A DNA stretch of 64,000 nt, from positions 496,001 through 560,000 of the forward strand of contig NZ_CP075171.1 in NCBI RefSeq assembly GCF_021379005.1, given 5' to 3'. Positions 1 through 10,401 of this stretch are shown here, piece by piece (the stretch's first letter is position 1; each line of letters starts with the position of its first letter). The stretch comes from Leptodesmis sichuanensis A121. Its GTDB lineage: Bacteria; Cyanobacteriota; Cyanobacteriia; Leptolyngbyales; Leptolyngbyaceae. The translations under genes and the position numbers were made by a program. The notes under the pieces are model-generated. The model saw nothing but the letters and a program-made list of their open reading frames with translations, was not told the DNA's origin and made no database searches.

Positions 1-540
1 GATTTCACTGTCATTAACGACCGCGAATATCTGGTGATTGAACGGGATCCCAACCAGGGTGATGCGGCTCAGTTCAAAAAGATTTTCAAAGTCGATTTGT
101 CTCAGAAGGATGAGAACGGATTTGTCGCCAAGCAGGAAATTGCTGATCTCCTGGCGATTCAGGATCCCAATGATTTGAATGGTGATGGCAGTACTACGTT
201 CAAATTCCCCTTTGAAACGATTGAAGATGTGCTGGTGATTGATCCCACTACCATCCTGGTGGCGAATGACAACAACTATCCTTTCTCTGTCGGTCGTCCC
301 CCGGCGATCGACAACAACGAAATCATTTTGCTGCAACTGGAGCAACCTCTGAATCTGGATCCACGAGTTGGGTTAGCAGGTCTGCTGGCTACTGAATCTA
401 CTCAAGCCTTACCTGCGGGACTGCGTTCTAGTCTTGCCTCAATGACAGCGGGCATGGGCGATCGCTATCTCAGCGATTTAACTGACCCCTTGATCCTGGC
501 AGCCAGCAGTTCTAGCCTTACCCCTCCTACTTCGTTCTAG
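1..540 (+). CDS. esterase-like activity of phytase family protein, C-terminal part
   Basis: The frame is open from base 1, so the gene starts upstream of the window; about 179 residues are visible. The stretch from [12 protein letters not shown] through KIFKVDLS to [20 protein letters not shown] resembles the C-terminal half of the phytase-like esterase beta-propeller family (PF13449), in which such short strands close the propeller. These proteins are normally exported, and several cyanobacterial ones carry calcium-binding repeats upstream; neither can be judged here. The last 45 residues (after [12 protein letters not shown]) are Ser/Thr/Ala rich and low in complexity, so the true tail may be family-specific. 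The substrate is unknown, and enzyme activity is inferred only from the family name. Confidence 0.7.
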   Translation, partial: DFTVINDREYLVIERDPNQGDAAQFKKIFKVDLSQKDENGFVAKQEIADLLAIQDPNDLNGDGSTTFKFPFETIEDVLVIDPTTILVANDNNYPFSVGRPPAIDNNEIILLQLEQPLNLDPRVGLAGLLATESTQALPAGLRSSLASMTAGMGDRYLSDLTDPLILAASSSSLTPPTSF

Positions 541-651
541 GAGCAAATCCGTTTAATTCGCCTGTCGTAGGGCGAGTTTTGTCTGCAAAAAGTAACAGGG
601 TGATGAGGGTAACTTTCGCCTCTCATCACCCTGCTGTTTCTTCAGTGGTGA

Positions 652-948
652 CTAACCCTCATCTGAACCGCTGATGGTGATGGTCTTAGGTTCCTCAGTC
701 GCTTGAGCTTCTGCCAGTTCGGCTTTGGCTTCAGCAACCAGTTCTTCTAAGGTTTCGCCGACTTGAGCTACCACGCCCCTACCTTTTTCGTAAAGGACGA
801 TGCCACCTTTGATCATGGCTTTGGCGACAGGTTTACCCACCCCTGCTGCCACTGGAACTAGAACCGGGAGCAGGACGATCGCGGCAATTCCTGGAACTCC
901 CAATCCTTCAACAATTTCTTCAAATTCTGGTACAAGTTTGACGGACAT
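652..948 (-). CDS. DUF5132 domain-containing small membrane-associated protein
   Basis: A 98-residue protein. Residues about 18-50 form a hydrophobic Gly/Pro/Val segment (IAAIVLLPVLVPVAAG followed by KPVAKAMIKGG), matching the DUF5132 pattern: a membrane-embedded stretch, a conserved Pro-Ala-K motif and a KGG turn. The remainder is an acidic amphipathic helix (ETLEELVAEAKAELAEAQA). Such proteins are common in cyanobacteria, where they may sit near heavy-metal or stress genes; no function is established. It ends about 120 bp upstream of the P-type ATPase start side, on the same strand but downstream of it, so co-transcription with the ATPase is possible. Confidence 0.65.
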   Translation of the reverse strand: MSVKLVPEFEEIVEGLGVPGIAAIVLLPVLVPVAAGVGKPVAKAMIKGGIVLYEKGRGVVAQVGETLEELVAEAKAELAEAQATEEPKTITISGSDEG

Positions 949-1072
949 AGTACTGCACCTCTCAACTCCCTCTATTTCTAGTTTATCTTGATTGACTCAT
1001 ACAATTGCAGAAGAATCATTGCTTTTTGGTAAGTTTTGTGTTATTGGGAAGTCCCCTCAAATAGACTTTGGT

Positions 1073-3838
1073 TTATTCAGACCGGCTGCGGATTAGCCAC
1101 TTTTCCAGTTCCACTCCCCAGAAAACGATCGTACTCAATACCAGACAAAACATTAGATCTGTCGCTGATAGAGCAACTGTAGAGAAAATCTGCTGGCAAA
1201 CGGGAACGTAAATGACAACCAACTGTAATCCCAGGGTCAGGATAACGGCACCTAGCAGCGGTTTGTTGGACAGTAGCCCAATTTGAAATAAGGAATCTTG
1301 TTGCGATCGCATGGCTAAGGCCGTTCCCATCTGGGACAGGGTGAGGACGGTAAACAGGATGGTTTGCCAGCCCGGATCATCATTGTGCCAATACCAGTAG
1401 CCCGTTCCCAGGGCCACCAGTGCCATCAATAAGCCTACCCAAAGAATTGTCCGCCCCATACCCCGGCCAAAGAAGTTTTCCGATGGAGAATAAGGGGGAC
1501 GGCTCATTGCATCCCGTTCTGCGGGTTCAAGTCCCAGGGCCAGAGCCGGTAAGCCATCGGTGGTCAGATTAATCCAGAGAATTTGTAATGGCACCAGCGG
1601 TAAAGGCATTCCCAGAAACGGAGCCAGCAACATGACCCAGAGTTCTCCAACATTGCTGCTGAGCAGATATTTAATGAACTTGCGGATGTTGTCGTAAATG
1701 ATTCGGCCTTCTTTCACAGCAGCCACGATCGTCGCAAAGTTGTCATCCAGCAACACCATATCGGCGGCTTCTTTGGCCACATCAGAGCCACTGATCCCCA
1801 TCGCCACCCCAATATCTGCCTGTTTCAGGGCCGGAGCATCATTTGCTCCATCGCCTGTCATGGCGACGATATGTCCCCGTTGCTGCAAAGCCCGCACAAT
1901 ATCGAGCTTGGAGGTTGGGGAAACCTGCGCGTAAACTGATACATCCTCTACGGCCTGGAGCAATCCCTCGCCGGATAAATTGGCTAAGTGCTTCCCCGTT
2001 AAGATCCGGCGATCGCTGGCGAGGCCGATCTCATGGGCAATGTGCCAGGCTGTCAGGGGATGATCTCCGGTAATCATGATGGGTCGAATCCCAGCCAATT
2101 TGCAGGTGAGAACGGCTTCTTTAGCCTGGGGACGGGCGGGATCGGTCATGCCCACTAAACCGAGAAAGATCAAATTCTGCTCTATCGAATTCTCTGGTTC
2201 TGGCGGCGTGGCCAGGGGGCGAAAGGCCAGTCCCAGCACCCGCAGCCCCTGCTGAATCAGTTGGTGATGGGCGGCTAGAATGCCTTCCTGCCACGCCATG
2301 GTTAAAGGTTCAGTTTGCCCATCAATCCAGACATGGCGGCTAATCGCCAGGACGCTATTGACCATCCCTCGCGTGAAGACGACATAAGATACATCCCCAA
2401 ACATCGACTGAGCCAGTCGTAAAACCTCTAACACGGAATTTTTGGGAAACCGGGTGGGAAGCTGATGCACCGTTGTCAGGCGCTGTCGTCGGGAGGTAAA
2501 TGGCACTTCTAACAGGCAGGGAAAAGCCGCATCTAACTCCGCTTTCCAGAGACCAAGATGGGCGGCGGCCATCACTAGGGCACCTTCTACGGGATCGCCT
2601 ACAGCCCGCCAGTAGCGAGGTTCATCCCAATCAGGTTCCAGATGGGCGTGATTGCAGAGGGTACCGCAGGCCAGCAGCAGAGCCAGAGAGGGACGCTCTT
2701 GCAGCAGCGAGGAATGCTGCTGGCGAGAGTCAACCAGGGGAGATGCCCAGTGGCCGTAGGCGGGCAAATCGATTCTGGAACCGATAACATCCAGAACTGT
2801 GACAATCATCCGATTTTCAGTGAGGGTGCCAGTTTTGCCGGAACAAATCACTGTCACCGATCCCAACGCCTCCACGGCGGGTAGTTTGCGGATCAGGGCA
2901 CGTCGTTTCAACATCTGCTGAGCACCAAGCGCCAGAGCGATCGTCACCACGGCGGGCAATCCTTCCGGTAAGGCGGCAACGACCAGGGTGATCGCCGTTA
3001 GCACCATCACCTTTGGGTCTTCCCCCCGCAATAGCCCCAGGATCAGGATCATCCCGACCAGGACAAGGGCCGCGATCGCCAATCCCTTGCCCAGTTGATT
3101 CAACCGTTTCTGCAGTGGAGTGGGTTCTGACTCAATGGTGCGCGTGTGGCTGGTAATTTGCCCCAATCGAGTCTGCATCCCGGTTTCGGTGACGATCGCC
3201 TGTCCCTGGCCATAGGTCACGACCGTTCCCAGATAAACCTGATTACGGTCAACGGGGAGATCGACGCTGGTGCCGTTCCCGGCTGGCACCCTGGCTGGCA
3301 AGGGCTGGGGATCTTTATCAATGGGAGCCGAAACCCCCGTCAGCGCGGCCTCCTGAACCCGCAGACTGACCCCCTCCAGCAGGCGGCAATCCGCAGGTAC
3401 CAGATCCTCGGCTTCCAGGAAGATGATATCTCCTGGCACCAGTTGATTGGCTGGAAGATTGAGCAGGCTGCCACTGCGACGCACTTTGACGAGGGGAACG
3501 GATAATTTTTTGAGCGCGGCGATCGCCCGTTCTGCCCGGTACTCCTGACTGAAGCCCAGCAGTGAAATCAGCATCACGATCGCGAAGATGCCGAGGGCAT
3601 CCTTGTAGTCTCCCAATAAACCTGCAACAATCGCTGCCAGCATTAGAATCACCACGAGCGTCGCTGACAGTTGCTCCCACAAAATGCGCCAGGGGCCTTT
3701 CAGTTCCTGGTTGATTAACTCATTCGGGCCATACTGCTTTAATCGTTTAGCGGCCTCCATCGCGGTTAGACCAAAGGCCGCATCACTCCTCAGGCGTTTA
3801 ACAACTTCTGTGCCCTGCAGTTGACTCCAATCGCTCAC
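1073..3838 (-). CDS. P-type cation-transporting ATPase (Ca2+/PMA-type) lacking catalytic residues
   Basis: 921 residues with the whole architecture of a P2-type cation ATPase: N-terminal cation domain, TM1-TM2 (about 45-95), actuator domain, TM3-TM4 with AALPEGLPA, phosphorylation and nucleotide domains, the [10 protein letters not shown] and [13 protein letters not shown] hinge motifs, and six C-terminal TM segments. Three motifs are wrong. The phosphorylation signature DKTGT reads GKTGT (Gly334, codon GGC at 2837-2839), removing the Asp that is phosphorylated. The actuator TGES reads TGVS (Val169), removing the dephosphorylation Glu. The nucleotide-binding KGAPE loop reads RGMVN. The frame is otherwise intact, so this is either a recently inactivated pump or a maintained pseudoenzyme. 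Ion specificity cannot be read. The start at 3838 gives the expected N-terminus. Confidence 0.85.
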   Translation of the reverse strand: MSDWSQLQGTEVVKRLRSDAAFGLTAMEAAKRLKQYGPNELINQELKGPWRILWEQLSATLVVILMLAAIVAGLLGDYKDALGIFAIVMLISLLGFSQEYRAERAIAALKKLSVPLVKVRRSGSLLNLPANQLVPGDIIFLEAEDLVPADCRLLEGVSLRVQEAALTGVSAPIDKDPQPLPARVPAGNGTSVDLPVDRNQVYLGTVVTYGQGQAIVTETGMQTRLGQITSHTRTIESEPTPLQKRLNQLGKGLAIAALVLVGMILILGLLRGEDPKVMVLTAITLVVAALPEGLPAVVTIALALGAQQMLKRRALIRKLPAVEALGSVTVICSGKTGTLTENRMIVTVLDVIGSRIDLPAYGHWASPLVDSRQQHSSLLQERPSLALLLACGTLCNHAHLEPDWDEPRYWRAVGDPVEGALVMAAAHLGLWKAELDAAFPCLLEVPFTSRRQRLTTVHQLPTRFPKNSVLEVLRLAQSMFGDVSYVVFTRGMVNSVLAISRHVWIDGQTEPLTMAWQEGILAAHHQLIQQGLRVLGLAFRPLATPPEPENSIEQNLIFLGLVGMTDPARPQAKEAVLTCKLAGIRPIMITGDHPLTAWHIAHEIGLASDRRILTGKHLANLSGEGLLQAVEDVSVYAQVSPTSKLDIVRALQQRGHIVAMTGDGANDAPALKQADIGVAMGISGSDVAKEAADMVLLDDNFATIVAAVKEGRIIYDNIRKFIKYLLSSNVGELWVMLLAPFLGMPLPLVPLQILWINLTTDGLPALALGLEPAERDAMSRPPYSPSENFFGRGMGRTILWVGLLMALVALGTGYWYWHNDDPGWQTILFTVLTLSQMGTALAMRSQQDSLFQIGLLSNKPLLGAVILTLGLQLVVIYVPVCQQIFSTVALSATDLMFCLVLSTIVFWGVELEKWLIRSRSE

Positions 3839-3871
3839 AGCATCCCTCTCTCTACCCTGGCGATCGTCCGC

Positions 3872-4465
3872 TTACAATCCTGCATTTAAAATCTGCTCTG
3901 CGGTCAGTTGCAAGTCGGGAAAGGTAGGAGAAATAATGGGTTCAGCACCTCGAAACTCCGTTGTTTTGTAAACGCTGCCATCTAGCCGTAGTACCATCAC
4001 CACAGCCCGGTCCGGATCAATCAGCCAGTATTCCGGGATACCTCTCGCAGCATATTCCTGGCGCTTGCGAATATAATCCCGCTGGTAGTTATCACTGGTA
4101 TCACCTCCGGGTGAGACAACCTCCACCACGAGCGCAGGAGCAGGCATGGTCAGGGTAATCAGAGCACGTTGATCCCGTTGCATGGCACTCCGAGTCTCCA
4201 TCGCAAGCACCACTAAATCGGGCTGTCTGGATGTCACGGAAGCGCTTTCAACCTGAATTTCAGTTCCCCGATGAATCAAAGTGTAGGGAACAAATTGTAA
4301 CAATACCGAAAAAAGAAAGCTGGCAATGTCGATATTTTGTAGGCTTTCAGCGCCCATTTCTACGATTACTCCATCCACCAATTCATAGCGTCCTTCTGGC
4401 AGATCGCCTGGATCCACCGCGGCATATTCTTCAATGGTGTTAAAGTGGGTTTTTGCCTGTACCAT
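3872..4465 (-). CDS. Uma2 family endonuclease-like protein
   Basis: 197 residues matching the Uma2 (DUF820) family, a PD-(D/E)XK nuclease fold greatly expanded in cyanobacteria. Visible family features are the N-terminal YELVDGVIVEM strand pair, the core Asp in SRQPDLVVL (about residues 85-93), the acidic VEVVSPG motif (about 114-120), the Tyr/Lys-bearing helix YIRKRQEYAARGIPEYWLIDP, and the C-terminal SPTFPDLQLTAEQIL. Length is typical. It lies 33 bp upstream of the ATPase on the same strand. In vivo function of the family is unproven; many members are suspected remnants or domesticated parts of mobile elements. Confidence 0.9.
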   Translation of the reverse strand: MVQAKTHFNTIEEYAAVDPGDLPEGRYELVDGVIVEMGAESLQNIDIASFLFSVLLQFVPYTLIHRGTEIQVESASVTSRQPDLVVLAMETRSAMQRDQRALITLTMPAPALVVEVVSPGGDTSDNYQRDYIRKRQEYAARGIPEYWLIDPDRAVVMVLRLDGSVYKTTEFRGAEPIISPTFPDLQLTAEQILNAGL

Positions 4466-4527
4466 TGCGATCGCCTCCTGCCGTCTCTATTGCTGAGTTG
4501 CCATGTGCTGAGTTTCCATGCGGCCTG

Positions 4528-5142
4528 CTAACTATACCCATACTTTCTCACAAACCAGGTTTTCATCAACTGCGTCAGCACACAATAGCTGGATAAAATC
4601 AATGCCAGCCAGGGAAAATAGCTGGCAGGCAAGTGTACAAATCCCAACCCAGGGCCAAGGGGTGAGAATGGCAGATAGATCCCTACAGCCATGATGGTTA
4701 GCGTCACCAGCAGCATCGGTAAAGAGGGCCAACTCTGCAGCAGGGGAATCTTAGCCGTGCGAATGATGTGCACAATCAGGGTTTGGGTTAATAAACTCTC
4801 AACAAACCACCCGGTTTGAAACAGCGCCTGTTCTTCCACTGTATTGGCACCAAAGATAAACCACATCAAAGCATAGGTGGCGTAATCAAAGATGGAACTC
4901 ATGGGGCCAATGTAAAGCATAAACTGCTGAATGTCTCCCACCTTCCATTTACGCGGTTTTTCCACATATTCCGGGTCTACATGGTCAAACGGAATCCCGG
5001 TTTGAGAGAAGTCATACAGTAAGTTGTTCACCAGGATTTGCACCGGTTGCATCGGCAGAAACGGTAACAGGGCACTGGCCCCCAGCACGCTGAACATATT
5101 GCCAAAGTTGGAACTGGTGCCCATCTTGATGTATTTGACAAT
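4528..5142 (-). pseudogene. mgtA: mgtA 3' fragment (magnesium-translocating P-type ATPase)
   Basis: About 204 residues reading IVKYIKMGTSSNFGNMFSV, then LPFLPMQPVQILVNNLLYD, then GPMSSIFDYATYALMWFIF, ending at the natural stop. This is the C-terminal membrane domain (TM5-TM10) of MgtA/MgtB-type Mg2+ importers. The roughly 700 residues carrying the actuator, phosphorylation and nucleotide domains are missing, because the frame runs straight into an ISKra4-family element at 5144. The other side of that IS carries an unrelated gene, so the 5' part was deleted rather than just separated. No functional product is expected. An internal Met at 5124 could give only a membrane stub. Confidence 0.9.
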
Positions 5143-5143
5143 A

Positions 5144-6796
5144 GGGTGCCAAGCGGAAAAAATGGGTAGGTTAGGCCACCGCTAAGTCACTCGCATTGGG
5201 CTCGACAATTTCTAGCCGCTTGGCATCGAGTTTGGCAGTCAAAATTTCAGCACAGAAGGTGTCCCATCGTCCTGCCGCCCAATAACAGCGACCTTGAAGC
5301 AGAATTTCTGCATGTTCAGGCAACCAAAACTTGCCATTTCCCTTGAGCCGCAGGTTGACCACCTGGCGGATTAGACTCTCAATGGCTCCACTGCCAATCG
5401 GTAGATTCATTGCCTGTACCTGCCCATAGGCAAAGCGCTGGGGTTGGTCATTAAAGTAGTTGAATGGGGTTGTCATTGCCTTGCGTTGTTGGCGCGTGTG
5501 TTTCTGAGCCAGAATCTGCTGCATCTGTGTCAGGAGTTGCGCCAACTTACCCCGTTTGAGGCTAGAACGAGCCGCCTCGAACCATTTCCGTGCCACTTGA
5601 GCTTTGCTAAAAGCCGCCTCAGCAAAATCCTTCAAATGCTGACTGGCATGGTAAAAGTCAATCAACTCAATCAGTCGGTCTTTGGGCAGGCCCAAGCGTT
5701 CCAGAAGGGCGGGAATCCGGTGCCAAATCCAAGGAGCGCCATCGGCTAGCAGCAACACTTGCTGGGCACGCACAACCCCAATTTGACCAGATACATCTCC
5801 AGCAGGCTCATGAATCCTTCGATACCGGTAAAGGTGCCGTCATTAATGACCGGTAATTTGACTGTATTGATGCGCTGGCCCTGCTCATCGATGGCATAGA
5901 GGGTGAATAGTTTGGGTTCTCGCCAATGCCCCCGATCCCCCGCCGCTTGGTCGCCCGTCGTCTACCCCGTTTGTTGTATCGCAACCGGGTGCGCCCGCCA
6001 TCGACACTCAACCCCACTCTCTGTCCCTCAAAGGTCTGGCCAGTGGGCAGTTGGCCTTGCTGCAACTGAGCCAGCCACTGGTCGGTTAACGCCAGGCCGA
6101 TTTGACCAAAACCATAGGTCAGTCGCACCACCCGTTTCTCACTCAACTCAATGCCCCATTGCTGCAACTGCTCAGTCGCTTGCGCAAAGGACCTCGACAG
6201 CATCCCTGCCGCTGCAACCACGCTCCAAACCAGGGGACTGACTTGCTCTTCCAGTCCCAACCAACGCAGCAGGGGATAGAATCCCTGTCCCTGGGATGGC
6301 CCCCGTTGACCGGCTTTCCGCTTGCCTTTCCGCTTCTGCTGAGAGACCCCATTGAGAATGTAGCCCACCTTGAACTCAACGACGACATTGCCTACGGTTA
6401 ATACCTTGACCCGGCGTTTGCCTTGACTGCGAGCCATGAAGCCTCGTGATGAGCGGGTCCGTTGGTTGGCTTCTCGTTGGCTATCTGGATGCTCACTGAG
6501 TTCGTGCAGCAGCAGGGCAATCACCTGGCCGGCTAGCACCAGAGCCGCGGCGCGGATTGCCTCCTCCCGTGCTTTCAACGCCACTCCATCCCAACTGGAA
6601 ATTTCCCCCACGGCCAGCAGTGGGGCAATGGTTTGCTTAAATGTTTCAATGGCTTGGTTGAGATCCAGGGTTGCAGGTATATTCATATTCACTAGAGACA
6701 GGATGTTTTTTCACTCTGCACCGATCATTGTGCATATCCTGTCTTTTCTCAGCTTTTGCTGCCTCTCCTCAAAGCCATCTTTTTCGCATCGCACCC
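5144..6796 (-). mobile_element. ISKra4-family insertion sequence, copy A
   Basis: 1653 bp bounded by imperfect terminal inverted repeats: GGGTGCCAAGCGGAAAAAAT at 5144 and, on the other strand, GGGTGCGATGCGAAAAAGAT at 6796. The left flank is mgtA and the right flank is a DUF262-type gene, and no target duplication is visible (left ...TTTGACAATA, right GGCAAAGCTT). The copy therefore probably sits at a deletion junction between two former insertions. Confidence 0.9.
5171..6692 (-). pseudogene. ISKra4-family transposase, frameshifted (copy A)
   Basis: Same protein as the intact 507-residue transposase at 32419-33942, broken twice. The G run after the TKRR codons (about 5930-5940) has one G fewer than the intact copies, moving translation into a frame that stops at 5808. 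A second run, reading GGGG instead of GGGGG (about 5788), shifts the frame again. The last 200 residues form a separate open frame at 5171-5773. It is inactive unless ribosomes or polymerase slip at both G tracts. Confidence 0.85.
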
Positions 6797-7274
6797 GGCA
6801 AAGCTTCGTCTTCAGGGACTGCCTCATCAGACAGAACGATCGCCTTGCCCATCACTGCTTCAATTCTAGTCAGGAGCGATCGCTTACGAGCATTGACAAA
6901 TCCTTCAAAGTCGTCTCGTCGAAGTGTAGCTGGATCAATACAATGGGTCAGTAAGATAGCATCCATGCCCGGATCATCTAACTGAACTGCTCTATGGGTT
7001 TGAAGTTGGTTCAGGTAAGCACTTGGTGCCTGACCTCCGATCATACGGTTTGCTTTGTAAGAAATCGGGGTTTTATTCAGGATGGAGTTGTAGCGGGTGG
7101 AAGGAATGCCCTGGTTATCGCACCATTTTTTAGGAAAGATGTGGTGGATGTCGAGTCTGTTCTCTTCCCAATCGGTTTCGTCAAGGTCACGAATCGTGGT
7201 CGGGGGAGGATACTTTTTGGGAATTCTATGAAAAGCGAATTTCGTGATCTGGTATGGCGGTTCATAGACGTTTC
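6797..7274 (-). pseudogene. DUF262/DUF1524 (GmrSD-like) HNH nuclease, internal fragment
   Basis: The minus strand reads without a stop from about 7274 to the IS edge at 6797: PPYQITKFAFHRIPKKYPPP, then DLDETDWEENRLDIHHIFPK, then IGGQAPSAYLNQLQ and DDFEGFVNARKRSLLTRIEA. DIHHIFPK is the His-Me finger (HNH) motif of the DUF1524 domain, and the APSxYL segment is the usual C-terminal continuation in DUF262/DUF1524 proteins, the family of the GmrSD type IV restriction enzyme. The N-terminal DUF262 NTPase part is absent, with a stop at about 7277. The 3' end is cut by ISKra4 copy A. This is the relic of a defence gene. Its 5' edge overlaps the start of the oppositely oriented solute-binding gene, another sign of rearrangement. 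Confidence 0.7.
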
Positions 7275-8150
7275 ATGCTTCAAGCTGGAGCGAGTTTTCT
7301 AATAACGGCAGGGGGCTATGGCTGTCGTCAGGTTCTGCAAAATCTTAATCAGGGCCAATTCAGTCTCAACATCAGTAAAACTTTGGCGGATCAGATTCAA
7401 AAGCAGGGCCACCTGAAGGTTGCCACAGAGGATGATTATCCACCCTTTGAGTTTCTGCTCAATGGCAAACCCTCCGGTTTTGATCATGAATTGCTGGCCC
7501 GTTTACGAGAAGCCGTACCCTTTGAGATTCAGCAGGATATTGTGCCCTGGCAGGGAATTTTGCCTGGGGTAAAGCAGGGCCAATATGATGTAGCCCTCTC
7601 TGCAGTGGGAATTACCGACGATCGAGCAAAGTTTTTGGACTTTACGATGCCGATCGCAGAATCAACGATCGCCTATATCAAACGCAAAGATGACTCCTCG
7701 ATTCAGGGAGTGAAATCCCTTTCCGGTAAAACGTTAGGGGTACAACAGGGAGGGGTGTCAATGGCTGCTATCTCTGACCTGGAAGCAAGATTGCAGCAGC
7801 AAGGCGGCAAGCTGGGACCAATTAAGCAATACCAGGGGTTCGCACAAGCTTACCAGGATCTGATCAACAAAAAATTGGATGCAGTGCTCCACAACATCGT
7901 GTCCCTTTCCGTATTAGTGGATGAGAAACCCGCCATCTTTGAGCTAGGAGAGCGGGTGAGTCGCAAACTCTATGCGGCCTGGGCTGTGAAGAAGGGCAAT
8001 CGAGAATTACTAGATTTGTTGAACCAGTTTTTGCAGCAGCAACGGGAACAGGGAACACTGAAGAAGCTCCAGCAGGACTGGTTCAAAATGACGTTTGACA
8101 ATCTTCCTCAAGAACCTTTATTGCCCGGTGATCGCCGCATTTCATCATGA
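7254..8150 (+). CDS. family 3 extracellular solute-binding protein (amino-acid type)
   Basis: 298 residues. The N-terminus MAVHRRFMLQAGASFLITAG ends in GYGC, combining a twin-arginine-like RRFML start with a lipobox-like Cys at about residue 24, so it is probably an exported lipoprotein. The mature part is a type II periplasmic binding fold: GHLKVATEDDYPPFEFL, GFDHELLARL, then LPGVKQGQYDVALSAVGITD, DFTMPIAESTIAYI and SGKTLGVQQGGVS. This is the classic PBPb (SBP_bac_3) order. No ABC permease or ATPase is nearby. Its stop overlaps the start of the sensor kinase by 4 bp (ATGA), so the two are translationally coupled and the protein likely feeds a ligand signal to the kinase (inference). The ligand is unknown. 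Confidence 0.85.
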   Translation: MAVHRRFMLQAGASFLITAGGYGCRQVLQNLNQGQFSLNISKTLADQIQKQGHLKVATEDDYPPFEFLLNGKPSGFDHELLARLREAVPFEIQQDIVPWQGILPGVKQGQYDVALSAVGITDDRAKFLDFTMPIAESTIAYIKRKDDSSIQGVKSLSGKTLGVQQGGVSMAAISDLEARLQQQGGKLGPIKQYQGFAQAYQDLINKKLDAVLHNIVSLSVLVDEKPAIFELGERVSRKLYAAWAVKKGNRELLDLLNQFLQQQREQGTLKKLQQDWFKMTFDNLPQEPLLPGDRRISS

Positions 8151-10048
8151 ATCCTTCTCTGTTTCGCTGTGTTTCCTTGATCCGGTTGACAAACTCCGCT
8201 CCTCGAAAGCTGGCTTCCCATCAACGCAACTTGTTGCTGCGATCGTTGATTGCTGGCAGCATCCTGCTGGTTAGTTGTGGTGCTTACTACAGCTACCAGT
8301 TGGTGCGAAATACCATGCTGGAAAGTTTGAAAAAAAATGCCTTTCTGGAACTGTCTGAAGGTCGGGAAAGCCTGGATCGCTGGCTCTCTAATCAGAAGAT
8401 TCATGTGGAAACCCTGGCGAATACAGCCCAGGTGCGATCAATGGATTGGGCCAAAACAGAACCTTACTTGAAGGCAGAAATCCTGCGATTTAGTGATCTC
8501 TATGCCATTGCCATTGGTAAGCCAGATGGATGGCGTAACGTGATCGGGGGCAAGCCTGCAAATGTAGCCGATCGCGCCTATTTTAAAAAAGCTATGGCAG
8601 GCATGACCAATGTCAGTGATCCGCTGATTAGCCGAGCCAACAAAACTCCAACTATTGTGGTTGCAACTCCCATTCGACAAAATTTTGATACCAATAGCCA
8701 ACCCATTGGAGAGATTCACAGCCTGGTACGCTTAGATCGCGTGAATCTGGTGGTTAGCAGGCTGCAATATGGCAACCACAGTTATGCCTTTGCAGTTGAT
8801 TCTCAGGGACGAATTGTAGCTCATGCCGATCGCTCCTATAGTTTTAACCAGAAGCAAGTCCAAGATCCCCAACTGTTGCCAGTGACCCAACACATGCTCA
8901 AAAACAAGCAGGGCATCGATCTCATCAAGGTTGGCGATCGGATGCAGTATGTGGCTTATCTTCCCCTGCGAGAGGCAGATTGGTCGGTGGCACTGGTGAT
9001 TCCCAGAGAGAATATTGAATCTCAGTTGCAATTTCTGGATGTGATTGCTGTGGTTATGGCTGGCATGGCTGCGGCTCTGCTGATTGTTCTGGGGCGGGTG
9101 CAGGCTATAGAGCAAAGACATCTCAAGAAATCGAATGAACTCCTGGAAAAGCGGGTGGCAGAACGGACGGCAGAGCTATCGAACACAATGGAGCAACTGC
9201 AGCAATCCCAACTGCGGATGATTCAGACCGAAAAGATGTCTGCTCTGGGAAATTTAGTAGCCGGGGTCGCTCATGAGATCAATAACCCGGTCAATTTTAT
9301 TCACGGCAATATTACCCATGTAGATGAATATGCCAGGGATCTTCTGCATCTGATTCATCTCTATCAGCAGCACCTTCCTACTCCCCCAGAGCCGATCCAG
9401 GATTACTTGGAAAACATTGATTTTGAATTCTTAGCTCAAGATTTACCTAAAACCCTGGCTTCCATGCGGGTAGGGACCGATCGCATCCAGCAAATTGTTC
9501 TCTCCTTACGAAACTTCTCCCGGTTGGATCAGGCCGAGGTCAAACCTGTCGATATTCATGAAGGCATCGATAGTACGCTGCTAATTTTGCAACATCGCTT
9601 AAAAGCCACCCCCAACCAAACGGGTGTCGAGGTAATCAAGGACTACGGAGAACTCCCTCTGGTGAATTGCTATGCCAGCCAACTGAATCAGGTGCTGATG
9701 AATATTTTGGTGAATGCCCTGGATGCTATGGAAGACCAGCGTAATCCCAATTTGACTCCAGCGCCCCCCTGCACGATTCGGATTCAAACCCGGAAGTTAG
9801 ATTCGGGAATGGTACAAATTGCGATCGCAGACAATGGTTCAGGCATGGCTCCAGAAGTGCAACAGCGGATTTTCGATCCGTTCTTTACCACCAAACCGGT
9901 GGGCAAGGGCACAGGTATGGGGATGTCCATCAGTTATCAGATTGTCACCGAACGGCATCAAGGGAAGTTATACTGTGTTTCCCAGCCTGGAAAAGGAACG
10001 GAGTTTTTCCTTGAGATTCCCATTCAGAAAAGCTCTGAAGGTTTTTAG
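8147..10048 (+). CDS. dCache-type membrane sensor histidine kinase
   Basis: 633 residues. One TM segment at about 32-50 and a second at about 295-315 flank a periplasmic region with a Cache-like pattern (IGKPDGWRNVIGGKPANVAD, then RAYFKKAM). A coiled-coil linker (about 325-355) leads to a HisKA-like box LVAGVAHEINNPVNF with phospho-acceptor His376, an N box (QLNQVLMNILVNALDAM), G1 (ADNGSGM), an F box (FDPFFTTKPVGKGTGMG) and a G2-like end. The wide HEINNP variant is typical of cyanobacterial NtrB/HisKA-4-like kinases. No response regulator adjoins it, so the partner is encoded elsewhere. It is coupled by a 4-bp overlap to the upstream solute-binding protein, a common pairing for ligand-presenting sensors. 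Confidence 0.9.
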   Translation: MNPSLFRCVSLIRLTNSAPRKLASHQRNLLLRSLIAGSILLVSCGAYYSYQLVRNTMLESLKKNAFLELSEGRESLDRWLSNQKIHVETLANTAQVRSMDWAKTEPYLKAEILRFSDLYAIAIGKPDGWRNVIGGKPANVADRAYFKKAMAGMTNVSDPLISRANKTPTIVVATPIRQNFDTNSQPIGEIHSLVRLDRVNLVVSRLQYGNHSYAFAVDSQGRIVAHADRSYSFNQKQVQDPQLLPVTQHMLKNKQGIDLIKVGDRMQYVAYLPLREADWSVALVIPRENIESQLQFLDVIAVVMAGMAAALLIVLGRVQAIEQRHLKKSNELLEKRVAERTAELSNTMEQLQQSQLRMIQTEKMSALGNLVAGVAHEINNPVNFIHGNITHVDEYARDLLHLIHLYQQHLPTPPEPIQDYLENIDFEFLAQDLPKTLASMRVGTDRIQQIVLSLRNFSRLDQAEVKPVDIHEGIDSTLLILQHRLKATPNQTGVEVIKDYGELPLVNCYASQLNQVLMNILVNALDAMEDQRNPNLTPAPPCTIRIQTRKLDSGMVQIAIADNGSGMAPEVQQRIFDPFFTTKPVGKGTGMGMSISYQIVTERHQGKLYCVSQPGKGTEFFLEIPIQKSSEGF

Positions 10049-10401
10049 CTAAGGGGTTCGCAATTAAATAACATCCCAATTAAGTTGGGAGAATAGTAAT
10101 ATCCCATTTGGGCAGAGTTTCAGACCGTTGCCAGAAAGGGAGATAATCTGTTGGTAGTCCTTTTTAGTAAAGGACAGAGAGAATTAGAAAACCCTCATCC
10201 TTTTAGGCGTTCTACGCGAATCTGTTCGTTGTAGTAATGGATGAAATTCCAAATCGCTCCAATGTGATTCTCTAGGTTCTTAGAAAAGGACAATGTTCGC
10301 CGCACTAACTGGGAAACACGTTGGCGTAAGGTATTATTGAACCGTTCAATATAACTGGTCAACCCGGTTTCCTTGCCAACAGCCCGATGCCGTTTACTCG
10401 G

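Noticed and set aside
1073-3838. Several 60-120-residue plus-strand ORFs over the ATPase
   Set aside because: They are shadows of the long minus-strand gene, without starts or motifs.
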